A stretch of 64,000 nt of DNA from Mya arenaria. Taxonomy: Eukaryota > Mollusca > Bivalvia > Myida > Myidae. This document shows positions 39,401-49,460 of the stretch, one piece after another. The notes under the pieces were generated by a model. The model made no database searches and had not been told where the DNA came from. It was given only the letters and a program-made list of their open reading frames with translations. Numbering within the stretch: position 1 is the first letter of the stretch; every line of letters begins with the position of its first letter. The position numbers were made by a program, and so were the translations under genes. Location of the stretch: contig NC_069135.1 of NCBI RefSeq assembly GCF_026914265.1, forward strand, positions 823,001 through 887,000. The letters run 5' to 3'.

Positions 39401-42400
39401 ACAAACATGAACTTAAAGCATATATGCTTTTACTTAACTTCTTATTCAACAATGGAAAAACAAATGTGACAATTTGTGTAAGTTTAAGATTGAACAGCCA
39501 GATTTTCTTGTGTCAGGAAAATGGGTTATTTCATTGATATCATTGGAGATATTACATTTAGTAATTTAAATGTGAAATGGATATGTGATTATTGATATCT
39601 TTAATGTTAATTTGTACTTATTATGTTTTTGTTGATTTGCTATATTTCAGGGTTCTCATACTCATTCAGTTGGGAACTATATACATATTGAGATTTTAGC
39701 ATACTTTTTTATAACACCTGAATAAATGATACTGTAACTGGACAGAGTAAGTTACATCCAGGGTCGGTTACACGAGCATTTTGCTAGTGTAGCCAAGTGC
39801 TTAATTTGACCACTTATCTAATGAAACATGCATAACCAGATAATGAAACCTCTTACTTCTTAGTCTGGACATCATGGCAGGCAATACGTTTGTCGAGGCC
39901 CACAGAGACCAGGAAAATGTCGTTGATCGGGGAGAAGCTGAGTCCTGTGGCGGGAGCCCGGTGACAGTCAAATGTGTGAAGCAGTTGCCGACGGTTACAG
40001 TCCCAAAGGCAGACAGCACCGTCATCAGAGACAGAGCCCAGCTGGGACTTCTTGCGACCGAACTGTACCTGTCTGATTGACTGGGGAACAAAAAAATATG
40101 TCAAGGTGGCCAAGTGATGTAAAGTTTAGGCTATTTATTAACTATTCAGATAACAAACTGAACTTGAAATATTTCTATTACAACAATTTTAAATTCGTTT
40201 TTTGCATTTCATTTTCTAGAAAACATACAAATATGAGGCAAAATTTCAGTAGTATTGCCATTCTGACAACAATAAGTATCACAATTAAATTATAGTTTTC
40301 AATACTAAAATAATAATTTAAATCAAACACATCTGAATTCAGTATGAAAATATTAAATTTTATATTGATATAAATAATAAAACAAATTTCAGAATCTATC
40401 ATCACTTTCTGTAATTAAGCTGTATACACCACAGAATGGTATTAGTACAATGTATATCATAATCATCCAAATTTTAAAGCTTTAGTCATGTAAATCTGCT
40501 TCAACTCCCATCAACTACCTGCACATTAGGGGACAGGAGGGGCCGACATCCCTGGCCTGTTACTACGTTGTACAGGATAATCTCTCCCGTCTCAGACCCG
40601 GACGCTATTGAGGTTGTTCCCTGGTTGAAACGTGCGCATGTAACAGGGCCCTTGTGATCCTGTAGTATAGCAAACATTTATAAGAGAACTGAAACAACCA
40701 AACTGTATTAATGCGTTACTAACTGGTGTATTTTATGATGAAATTATCAAGTGTTTAAAAGTTATATGAGAAAACAATATTGCTAAATAAGTTGATTTCA
40801 TAACATTACAAACCTTAGTACAGCTATCACTGATAGTTATAGTAGGAAATGGCAGTGCAGAATTTAGAAACCCCACCTTAAAATGATAATGCTGTGGATA
40901 GATCTATGGCTCTTGTAAACTGCACCTCCTCTTATTGTCCCTTACCATTGTTTGAAGTTTTATAAGATTCCATCTGGTAGTTTTCAAGTTATATTCGGGA
41001 CAAGAAAAGGGTAACAAAGGGTAATAACTCTATAATTGAATAAAATAGAGTTGTGGTTCTTGTTCACTGCATTGCCTCTCTTTGGGCTTGACCACTGTAT
41101 GAAGATGAAAATAAATTACATCCAGTAGTTTTCAAGTAATTGTTTGGACAAAATTTATAGTTAGTCAAGAACAATGGTGAATCATATGTCCAAAGAATAA
41201 TTTCACCATACAGAAAACCCATATCTGAGGAATCATTTTAGCACTGATATACACCATACCTTTATATCTTAAGAATCATTATACAACTGACATACACCAT
41301 ACCTTGTATGTTTTTCTGATCTTCCTTGTTTTTGAGTCCCAAACCGAGATGATACCGTTGGATCCCCCTGTGAGCATGTAGCGTGAGGTGTCATTCACGT
41401 CCAGGCACATACAGCCAGCCTGCAGGGACCAGACAACATCATAGCCTTTTAAGATGAATATGATTACATGCCAATAAGCTCTGCAGCACTCAGTGTTAAC
41501 CAAGCTGGTTCAAAAATTAACAATAAAATTATTGAGTGCTGATTAACTTAAAACAACGTGCATGTACCTTATTGAGATTGCATACTTACATCACATTTCA
41601 GGAAGGATTTCTCCCATGTCTTTACATCCGTTATCACCACATTATCCGAGTGAACAGATCCACTTGCAAGGAAGCTGTCTGATTTTCGGTTAAGTAGTCT
41701 AACAATTTAATTTCTTGTACACACCACATCATGGGGAGGTCTATTCAGACTTCAAAGAAGCAAAATATAAAGATCCTGAAAATAAAATCATTGAATTTGG
41801 AATTGACGGGTCAATGGTGTTTGAGCCAGTGTGAAATTAAGTGTGCATGCGTGTATGTGTGTGATGTATGTTGACAAACCACATGTCATGAAAATTGGAG
41901 TTTTTTTTTTATTAATATCTTGCAGCAAAAAACTATTTTTTGCTAAGATTCTGTAATACTCTTATCAGTTTTATGTGACTAAGATAATCTGCAGAAAGAA
42001 TAACGTAAATATTTCATGAAAAAAAATGATTATGAAATGGAGAAATTATTTCCCAAGATTTCACCTTGTGACTTATTTTTTGACCTGAGGTGACAAGTAT
42101 TCACAAATGTTCAAAACAATTTGTAGACAATTTTATAACAATTGGATAGAAACTATTGCCTTTATGAAGAAGAAAAATGAATTTATAACATGAGGAAAAT
42201 ATTTCCTAAGATTTGACCTTTTGACCTAGCTTTTGACCTCACAAATGTTCAAGTCACAATGTAGACAAGTATTTTGATATAAGTTTAAAAACATTTGTAT
42301 AAAATCTATTGACTGTGTGACATGGATTTTAAAAATCAAATGAGTAAAGGATACTGTCTGCAGCCCAGCACACACTGGTAACATTCTCATCATGTGGGTT

Positions 42401-42490
42401 GAACTGGTGTTCCAGGATAAAGTCATTGCAGTCCCAGATTTTGATGTCATCACCAGCAGACACCAACTGCATGTTCATGTTTGATGTCAT
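30409..42490 (-). CDS. NEDD1: NEDD1, WD40 centrosomal gamma-tubulin adaptor, 12 coding exons
   Basis: Exons (minus strand): 42490-42355, 41678-41590, 41419-41303, 40659-40519, 40080-39857, 39295-39103, 36415-36259, 33100-32996, 32272-32118, 31782-31575, 31257-30794, 30513-30409. All have GT/AG borders and continuous phase; total 697 aa (human 660). Residues 1-300 are a WD40 propeller (SAGDDIKIWD, GSNGIISVWD, VSDDGAVCLWD, VGLDKRIACHD, GTTRGQILNYDLRM). The middle (about 300-600) is low-complexity and Ser/Pro-rich, with FSPLRE and FSPLHDP motifs like human FSPIRD. The C-terminal ~100 residues are helical and end in LLEQYSLNPELLEEISRL and ENKRFRKIY, the conserved gamma-tubulin-binding tail. NEDD1 docks gamma-tubulin ring complexes at centrosomes and spindles. 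The start (MTSNMNMQLVSAGDD) follows in-frame stops; a 5' UTR exon is likely. Confidence 0.95.
32381..32735. mobile_element. 355-bp MITE in a NEDD1 intron
   Basis: Left end taaagctgcactctcacaga and right end atctgttagagtgcagctat are inverted copies (about 18 of 21 positions). The inside is AT-rich without ORFs. It lies between NEDD1 exons 8 and 9. The superfamily cannot be set because the target duplication is unclear. Confidence 0.7.
33322..36191. mobile_element. Tandem-core element B (145-bp monomers, about 19 copies)
   Basis: Starts tattgtataacaagaggg (the same as element A) with a ggccataatggcc hairpin and cgctcacctgt; ends with an acggacggacgg microsatellite, a caccttgtcac/gtgacaggtg hairpin and gagctaaaaat. 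The core monomer is 145 bp and carries tgacctagtgacctagttat, gacccaatatcgaacttgac, gatgatcattctgaccaagt and gtgacctctattgtgttcac. Copies are 90 percent or more alike by eye in the middle and diverge at the edges. It lies in the intron between NEDD1 exons 7 and 8 and contributes most of its 3.2 kb. Confidence 0.9.
36890..38430. repeat. 38-bp minisatellite, about 40 copies, in a NEDD1 intron
   Basis: Unit ccattacggccaccaacacc plus aagggctacgacacaatg. Substitutions are rare (cataacgg, ctacgata, actaaggg), so the array is young or actively homogenised. The unit has no stop codon in any plus-strand frame and its length is not a multiple of three, so all three frames stay open and cycle with a 38-residue period. 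Long plus-strand ORFs here (for example 36832-38190 and 37253-38449) are artefacts of this. Confidence 0.97.
38431..39060. repeat. Diverged continuation of the 38-bp array
   Basis: Alternating 37-bp units (caacacggccatcaacatcg plus aggctatgacatgatac) and 31-bp units (caacaccaactctaaggcta plus taacatgatac). The words ggccaccaacaccaagggct and ggccatcaacatcgaggct show common origin with the 38-bp array. It ends about 40 bp before NEDD1 exon 6. Confidence 0.9.
40890..41170. repeat. Two decayed ~140-bp tandem units in a NEDD1 intron
   Basis: Both halves share gttcttgt/gctcttgtaaactgca, cactgtatgaag/cattgtttgaag and tccagtagttttcaagt/tctggtagttttcaagt. No ends are recognisable. Confidence 0.45.
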
Positions 42491-42537
42491 CAGTCTTAAA
42501 GCAGTTAATTATTAAAAAAACTGCAATACAAATACAA

Positions 42538-43806
42538 ACAAGAGATGTTTGTCAAACATTATGCCCCCCCTGAGCGCCATGTTGTCAGGATTATTTGGAC
42601 AATTTAATGAAATATGCATGGACTGAAATGACAGCTGATTTGTCATTGACATTGGATGCCTTTGAGACAGTTTTAAGATTATAAGTATCGATCATGTGTT
42701 TCCAGTACGGATAGAAAAATCCGACCTGAGGACACGCACATAAGCCGGTAATGAGGCTTGCCGAGTTACCGGCCACGCTGCATGCCCGAGGGTCAGATTT
42801 TTCGATCTTGACCGGAAGAACATGGTTGATATTTTTCTTGTATATCTAAAATTATCAATTTGTGGAAAAGATTGACGTAAAAAACGTTGGCGATGTTGTT
42901 TACTAACGTCATAAATCGCAGTAATTTTAAATAACTAAAAATCACATTTTTTACGATTATTTATTTGCAATTAAATTAAAAGTCTTGCATACATATATAT
43001 TTGATTGGGCCTTATGGAAATGGCTTAATACACTTTTTATAAACCATACAATAAAAGAAATAAGAAGTCGTGCGTTTGTTGCGCATGACTTATCTTAAAT
43101 AGGAGATGTAAGATGAGTTTTTCCAGCACTGGGCACATGACCGGAAACACACGTCTGGTATGCAAGAATATGACCATTTAAAGTGTGAGGATAGTAGGTC
43201 AAGTTTTAAATCAAGTTCAGATGATGACTGATATTTGCAGATAAAAATGTATCCTCTTAGCAGCAGGGAATAAGTAAATATGACAAAATTTTAATGATGA
43301 ATATGAGTTATGACCATGAACATTGACTCTAGACCTCAAAATCCATAGAAGTCATCAACTGGTCACCCAAACCTAAATGTCAAGATTGAGGGTCATGGGT
43401 TCAGGCATTGTCAAATTATCACACATACAGGAAAGGGTCACTGTGACCTTGACCTTTCACCCAATGACCCCTCAAATCAATAGGGGTCCTCTACTGGCTA
43501 GGCCAAGCCTCCATGTCAAGTTTGATGACTGTAGGTCTAGGCATTGTTGAGTTATCACTCAAACTAGCTTTAAAATCCTTTTACCATTAAAGGTCACTGT
43601 GACCTTGACCTTTGACCTGATGACCCATATAATCAATAGGGGTCATATACTGCTCATGCCCAACATTCATGTCAAGTTTGATGACCATACATCCAGGAAT
43701 TGTTAAGTTTGAAGTTATCACTCGGACAAGCTTTGGTCTACCGAAGGACCGACTGACCGACATGTGCAAAGCAATATACCCCTCTTCTTCGAAGGGGGGC
43801 ATAAAT
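42538..43806. mobile_element. Tandem-core element D, copy 2, with a nested MITE
   Basis: Same family as 20221-20970: starts aacaagagatgtttgtcaaa, ends gaaggggggcataaa, with inner inverted words ttatgccccccct (42559-42571) and aaggggggcataa (43792-43804). The core has tgaccttgacctttgacctg and aataggggtcatatactg repeats. About 490 bp that copy 1 lacks are inserted near 42680-43165. It lies immediately upstream of NEDD1 coding exon 1. Confidence 0.8.
42695..43151. mobile_element. ~457-bp MITE nested in element D copy 2
   Basis: Ends are tgtgtttcc (42695-42703) and ggaaacaca (43143-43151), inverted copies. The left part contains an imperfect palindrome: gaaaaatccgacc/ggtcagatttttc arms around gccggtaa/ttaccggc arms (42712-42805). 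The paralogous element at 20221-20970 runs through the insertion point without this segment, which confirms that it is an insertion. Confidence 0.65.
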
Positions 43807-46600
43807 AATATTACAGACTTCAATAGAGTTCAGGGTCTCCAACAGGCGTTTATGGCTTTTCAGCCATGACATGCCTTCCACTAGCAAGGTTTATTACTGA
43901 CTCACGTTAATTTGCAACATGCTTTAATCGGCACAGTGACAAGCCGTATCATTTGACAATACACCTTTATGCTGCGATTACAACGATTGCATTGGTTGAC
44001 TGACATCAGAAGGCATGTCAGAAGGTTTACGGTATTTGCATTACCAATTACTAAGTTGTAATTGAGATGCATGTCTGAAGAAAGGATGATACCTATCTTT
44101 CTTTTACTTATTTTGAATATTAAATTTTACTCAACCTCTTACTGGTTACAACCTAGACCACATTATTTACGTGCTCCGGGCTCTTTTATATTCCAGCATG
44201 AAAACACCTGGGGATTAACATGTACCGAATACTCACAATTATTAAGTAGGTACTAAAGAACACCTGGAAGGATAATTGTGCACGGTGAACACAAGCAAGG
44301 GGCTCTTAACCAACTGAGCTAACTGTATTGTTGGGAAATAGTTCCAGTCTATGAATATGGGTTCCACTCAAGTACTCAATTATCAATAGCACGTTCAGTT
44401 TCTGACAATACCTCAATTGTAATTATTTTTATTGACAATACCTAATTGTAATTATTTTTATATATTCCTGTACAATAAGTCTTTATCTTTAACCATGCTT
44501 ATGTTATGTGTATGTTTGAATTTATTTGGAATTTGTAATGTTTTGTTTTCTATTTATAAGCAAAAACAAATGAAGTCTTTGGAATGTTAACCTGTTTTAA
44601 TATTAAATTTAACATGCAAATACAGTGTCTTTATAACACTATATTATACATGTTTTCAACAGCATGTATTGACAAGTTAGTAGCACAATGTCAGACATAC
44701 GAACATCTGGCAATGGCAAGAGGAAGATTTGGGTCGGGTCTCCGAGTCAGTAGATTGGGTTCAAAAGCGGTAGAATGTCAAAGTCCCTTTTGTTTTCAGT
44801 CAAAAACAAAGATGGATATGGATGGATACAATGTAAACAAAAAATTTGATGGTTGGTACTATATTTAGATTTTCAGAAAATATGCATAGAATATGTCATG
44901 GTTCAGGGTCTTGTCAGTGCTTTTGTTGGAATATTACATCTGGCTTGTGAAAACTCAAGTTTATATTTAGAAGAGCTGCTTATCAATCAATCAGACTGCC
45001 AAACAGGTGTAGTGCATACTGGAAGAGCAGACGACCAAAAAATTGTGTATGTTAATTTTTGGGCCAAAATGTCTAAAATTTTATACATTGATTGCATTAA
45101 TAAAAACTTTGTGAATTTTATTTCTATATTGTTTTGATCAAAGCATAAAAGAAAGAAAGTTGAATAGTAGGATTCCGGTATTTGTGCCATAAATGTTACT
45201 GTAACAACTTGAAGATTGCATCATTAAGGCATCAAAGTCATTATTGTTGGTATCTTTTTGGGCGGTACTGACACATAAGCAATCTAATTCAATTAATTAT
45301 TGTACCGATAATAAGTCTGTCACCTCTGACCTTGTTGATAATGTAAACAACAAAACGGAAGCATTAAGCCGCATGGGCACTGTGAAATGACCTGTTTATT
45401 TATAGATTCATGACGTAAATATAGTCAAAAAGTCAGCCATACTTTCCCTTTAGTGTGTGCAACGTATTAATAATAATATCATTTTTACATGCACTTTTAA
45501 GAAATTTAGGGGGACCCAAATTTAGGTAATAAATAAATGAAACGCTATTAATTTATTGATATTTAGCTTTTATCTGTCAAAATTAAAGTGTCCTGACTGA
45601 ATACCGGACTTCGAGGTTCAGGTGTCCCTCCCGAAAAATTGGTGTCCTCGGGATCCTGGGACCCCGTTAGTGTCGAACGCTGCAATCAGAACATTACCAG
45701 CTAAACGAGAGGCACATTTTACATGCCTTCTCCAATGAACATTTTCCAGGCTGCTGTTGGCTTGCCTGCCACCATTTAAGTTTACCAACGAGGAAAAGCG
45801 TGCCTGTGGTTGGGCTCGAACCAACAACCACGTGAACACTACCACGGAGCTCTACCCAGCCGAGCTGAAACAGTTGGTTCTAAACCACACTAAAGAACTT
45901 ATTCTTACGGTCCTTTGGACGATCTACCACATAGCTATCGAGGAAGATGTAATAGCAGTTAAAATCCGTTCCATTTACATATTATGATTATGAAATTATG
46001 GCCAGGATTCTACTTGATCAAAGTCTGTATGTGAATTCTGAAGGTTCAAAAGATTGAACTGGCATATTATATACAACTACAACTGCATTATATTATGAAA
46101 TTGTAATAAACTCTAAAATTGCAGTGAAATACAGGTGGAGACACTAATAAATGACCAAAAAATGCTGACATTTAATTCTGTAAAAGGCGCTTTGTTTTTC
46201 TCGGAAGTAACCACAAGAAAACTGCACCGCAGTGTCATAAATAGGTTACAGTCAACTATTATATATATAATGACCGTTACAAAATTAATATTAACCTACG
46301 CCTACGTCCAATATGTATGGTATGTATACAATAAAAAATAATTATTAATTAAAATAAATGAGTTCTGAGTGGAGTTCACGTTTTGAGTGGATTTCACGTG
46401 AAATCCACTGGATTCCTGTATCACCTCGCACCGCGCCTACGTTATTGATGTGGTATGGTGGAATTAACAAGGACTTGGCTTCATATTACATATTTTACGC
46501 CATATATTTGTATATAAATTCTCACGATTTCAGATGTCAGAATATCAAACATTTAACATTAAAGTAATTATTTACTAAAGCGCGGTCCAGTTTGCGGAGG
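43807..46600. other. Gene-free DNA upstream of NEDD1 with tRNA-derived fragments
   Basis: Short ORFs only, without recognisable protein features. Includes a tRNA 5'-half-like piece near 44300-44325 (minus strand, TAGCTCAGTTGG A-box) and the SINE-like block at 45795-45875. Confidence 0.4.
45795..45875 (-). repeat. tRNA-like SINE fragment
   Basis: On the minus strand, an A-box-like TCGGCTGGGTAGAGCTC (45863-45847) and a perfect B-box GGTTCGAGCCC (45822-45812) lie at roughly tRNA spacing. The stems are incomplete, so this is a tRNA-derived repeat and not a tRNA gene. Confidence 0.5.
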
Positions 46601-46640
46601 ATATAGAAAGCGTTGACTAGTGTGGACGACATATATATAT

Positions 46641-46759
46641 AACTAAAAACTAAAATATTTTAAATGTTATATATATAACATTTAAAATACTTAAGTTATT
46701 TATTTAATAGTTATATTTAGTTATATATACAACATTTTAATTATTTTAGTTTTTAGTTT
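46641..46759. repeat. Nested AT-rich palindrome
   Basis: An inner perfect 32-bp palindrome (46657-46688, arms attttaaatgttatat) is enclosed by perfect 16-bp outer arms, aactaaaaactaaaat at 46641-46656 and its reverse complement at 46744-46759. No ORF or known element end is attached. Confidence 0.85.
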
Positions 46760-47399
46760 CCATTTTGTTTTAAACTAGTAAATTAAACTGACATATACTT
46801 AAAACAATGAAATGAAATATGATTTTTTTTTATTATTAAACTTAATAAACAACGGTTAATTATATTATTAAGTGATAACAGTTATATAAATTTGACATGA
46901 GATAAATCATTTTCAAATTATGTTGAATAAATATACTGAACATGCCTGTGAAGACTAAATGAACTAAATAACACACTTATCACATTGTTTTTGATCACCA
47001 TAGCATTCTGGTAAATTGCATATACAATAAATTTCAATAGTAATATTTTTGCTGTTTGTTTTAGTGTTTGGTTATTCTGTTAGTTTTTCGCTTTCAGAAC
47101 ATTAAATTATGTGTTCCCTTAGTTCATCAGAGTTGAAAAAAGTTGTTTTTATGAAGAAAAAAATAAAGTGGCATGTGCGATGGCGTATAGTCTACTTTAA
47201 ACAGAAAGCACAATTATATGAATACATGTACTGTTGTTATTTCTTTCATAAATTTGAGAAAGTTGTATTTTTAAACCGTTGGAAATTATTCGATCATTCG
47301 GCCTGTTACATTCTAAGGTGTCTGTAAGATATATATTGTTTTCATATATTCAAGTTACCCAGTGATGTTTAGGTCTACCATTGTATGGTGTATTTGGCT

Positions 47400-48120
47400 G
47401 TAAAACTCTTCATCTGTTGGTTGAAGCGGAAAGTGTGTGGTTCATATCTTCTTGTTGTCGTCGTATTTTGGTACCCTTTCCGGTGAAGTTGTAGTCCTTC
47501 AATCTTATTTCCAAATTGATTTTTTAAAAGTCTATTTGCTGCACCAATAAGCTGTGAATTTATTTTCCCATTTCAGTCACTTAAAATATTGTTTAACATC
47601 TGCGAAAGTCTAAGGTTTTTTTATCCATATCATAAACCCTGACTGTCATCGCTCAATGACTTCGCCCAATTGTAATATTGGAAAGTTCAGATAATTTAGC
47701 GTATTCTTTTTTACTTTTTTAGTATTGGAATCTGGAGATATAAATGGAAGTTTTCTTTTCTTCTCAGTACTAGGGTTTTTTTTTGAGTTCTAAACTTGGG
47801 CGTTGAAGCATCAAATAAACTTCTTCGAACCTCGCTGGTAGTTATGTTTAGTTTTTCACTTTTTTCTATTGTATTTATAGCGGGCGTTTTCAGAATGTCC
47901 TTATTTTCTTTTTGAATAGTTGAATCAGGCGCCGGATTCACGACTATATCCGAATCTTCTTCCTCCTTTTCTTGGTTTCACATTTTAAATTACCTTTTGG
48001 GTGACAGTTTTTTTCTTAATTGTGTAAGACGGAAACATAGCTGCTTGATGTCACCCTCAATATCTACGGCTGATTTTCGTCCAATTTCGTTTGTGCCACA
48101 ACTACAATCGTCTTAGAAAT
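47400..48120 (-). pseudogene. Decayed protein-coding relic, probably from a mobile element
   Basis: On the minus strand, protein-like segments are separated by stops and frame changes. One reads GDIKQLCFRLTQLRKKLSPK, then a 76-codon run with IQKENKDILKTPAINTIEK and RRSLFDASTPKFRTQKK, then a LIGAANRLLKNQFGNKIEGLQ-type block near 47500. That last motif recalls the protease-like region found in some animal transposon proteins, but I cannot fix the family. No complete gene is present. Confidence 0.35.
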
Positions 48121-48179
48121 TAACCATTAATTTTGATTTTTTATTCCTCATAGAACCAGAAGGACGATATAGCACCTGA

Positions 48180-48780
48180 ACAAATATCAACTACTAGTAT
48201 ACTTCTACTTGAAAAGTGCGGAATACATTGAAGTAGAACAAATCTCAACAATACATCAATTTGAATACTACGGGCGATTTATAAGTATATAAAATATCTT
48301 TAACACATTGATTTTGGTCATGTATTCGTAATACATCTATTTAAATAGTGCGGACGACAGAGAAGTAGAACAAATCTCAACATTACATTTGTGTGAATAA
48401 AGCGGACGATACAGAAATAGAACAAATCTCAACAATACATCTGTTTTAATACTGCAGAGGATATCTAAATATATAAAATCTCTTTAACACATTAATTTTG
48501 GTCATTTATTCGTAATACATCTATTTGAATAGTGCGGAAGACATAGAAGTATAACAAACGTCAACCGTGAATACACCTGTTTTAATACTGCGGACACATA
48601 GAAGAAGAACAAAACTCATTAACACATTTCAATTTTGGTCATAATTCCTAATACATCTATTTGGATACTGCGGGCGACAAAGCAGTATATAACAAGTCTC
48701 AACATTACATTTTTTTAATAGTGCGGACGATATAGAAATAGAACAGGTCTCAACATTTCATTTAGTTTGACGACATAGAA
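48180..48780. repeat. Degenerate tandem repeat (~55-60-bp and ~80-bp units)
   Basis: Recurring words: gaagtagaacaaatctcaac, aatacatctatttgaatagt, gcggacgacatag and tctttaacacattnattttggtcat. At least eight diverged units. It lies upstream of the TIR-STING gene. Confidence 0.75.
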
Positions 48781-48863
48781 GAAGAACACAGCTTGGATTA
48801 ATCCAAACATTTGAAAAAAAACAGCCGAGTCCAACAATATTTTAACATTACTAGCCCAATTGG

Positions 48864-49075
48864 ACTGTAACGGTCCGCTGTAGGCGGCGGATGTGCGTTC
48901 ATAGTCTCCACTTCTATGCGCTTGCTAGAAAGCTCAGCTGTCCTGTGAGGCATAGTAAGTTGGACCGGAAACAATCTTTCAGGAGAGCTCTGCTTTCCTG
49001 TTGGTTCAAGTGTAACGGTCCCCTGTAGGCGGCGGAGGTCTACTGCGGCGGAGATGCGTTCATAATAATACCTGC
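48864..49075. promoter_or_regulatory. GC-rich direct duplication upstream of the TIR-STING gene
   Basis: tgtaacggtccgctgtaggc plus ggcgga at 48866 is repeated at 49011 (tgtaacggtcccctgtaggc plus ggcgga), 145 bp apart, each followed by gatgcgttcata-like sequence. It is among the few CpG-rich stretches 5' of the gene. Promoter function is inference. Confidence 0.3.
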
Positions 49076-49460
49076 ACCTGATTTGTATACTGATCATGAA
49101 AAGTGGTCTAACCACTGCCCTGAGTTACACTATTAAGTGTTCTCGACGAAAATTGTTGTCTGCGTCTTATTTTTCGGGATCCCATGGTTTATTTTTAGCT
49201 TACTGGAAAGAATCCATTTCCGCTTTAGGTTAGTTGTTGTTCTCTTGTTGTTTTTTTAACACTACAGTAAAACATGTTTTGGCGCTCTCAGAACTTGCGT
49301 ATACTTTTTCCCCAAGCCAATTCTATTGATTTTCTTAATGATAACATTGCATAAAACCACGGACCTATAAAATGCCGATGTTTAGTGTACTTCGATTTCG
49401 GATACAGTACACATTCGGATTCCATAACAATGGAGTGAACTTTTAACTTTAACAGGAGTT

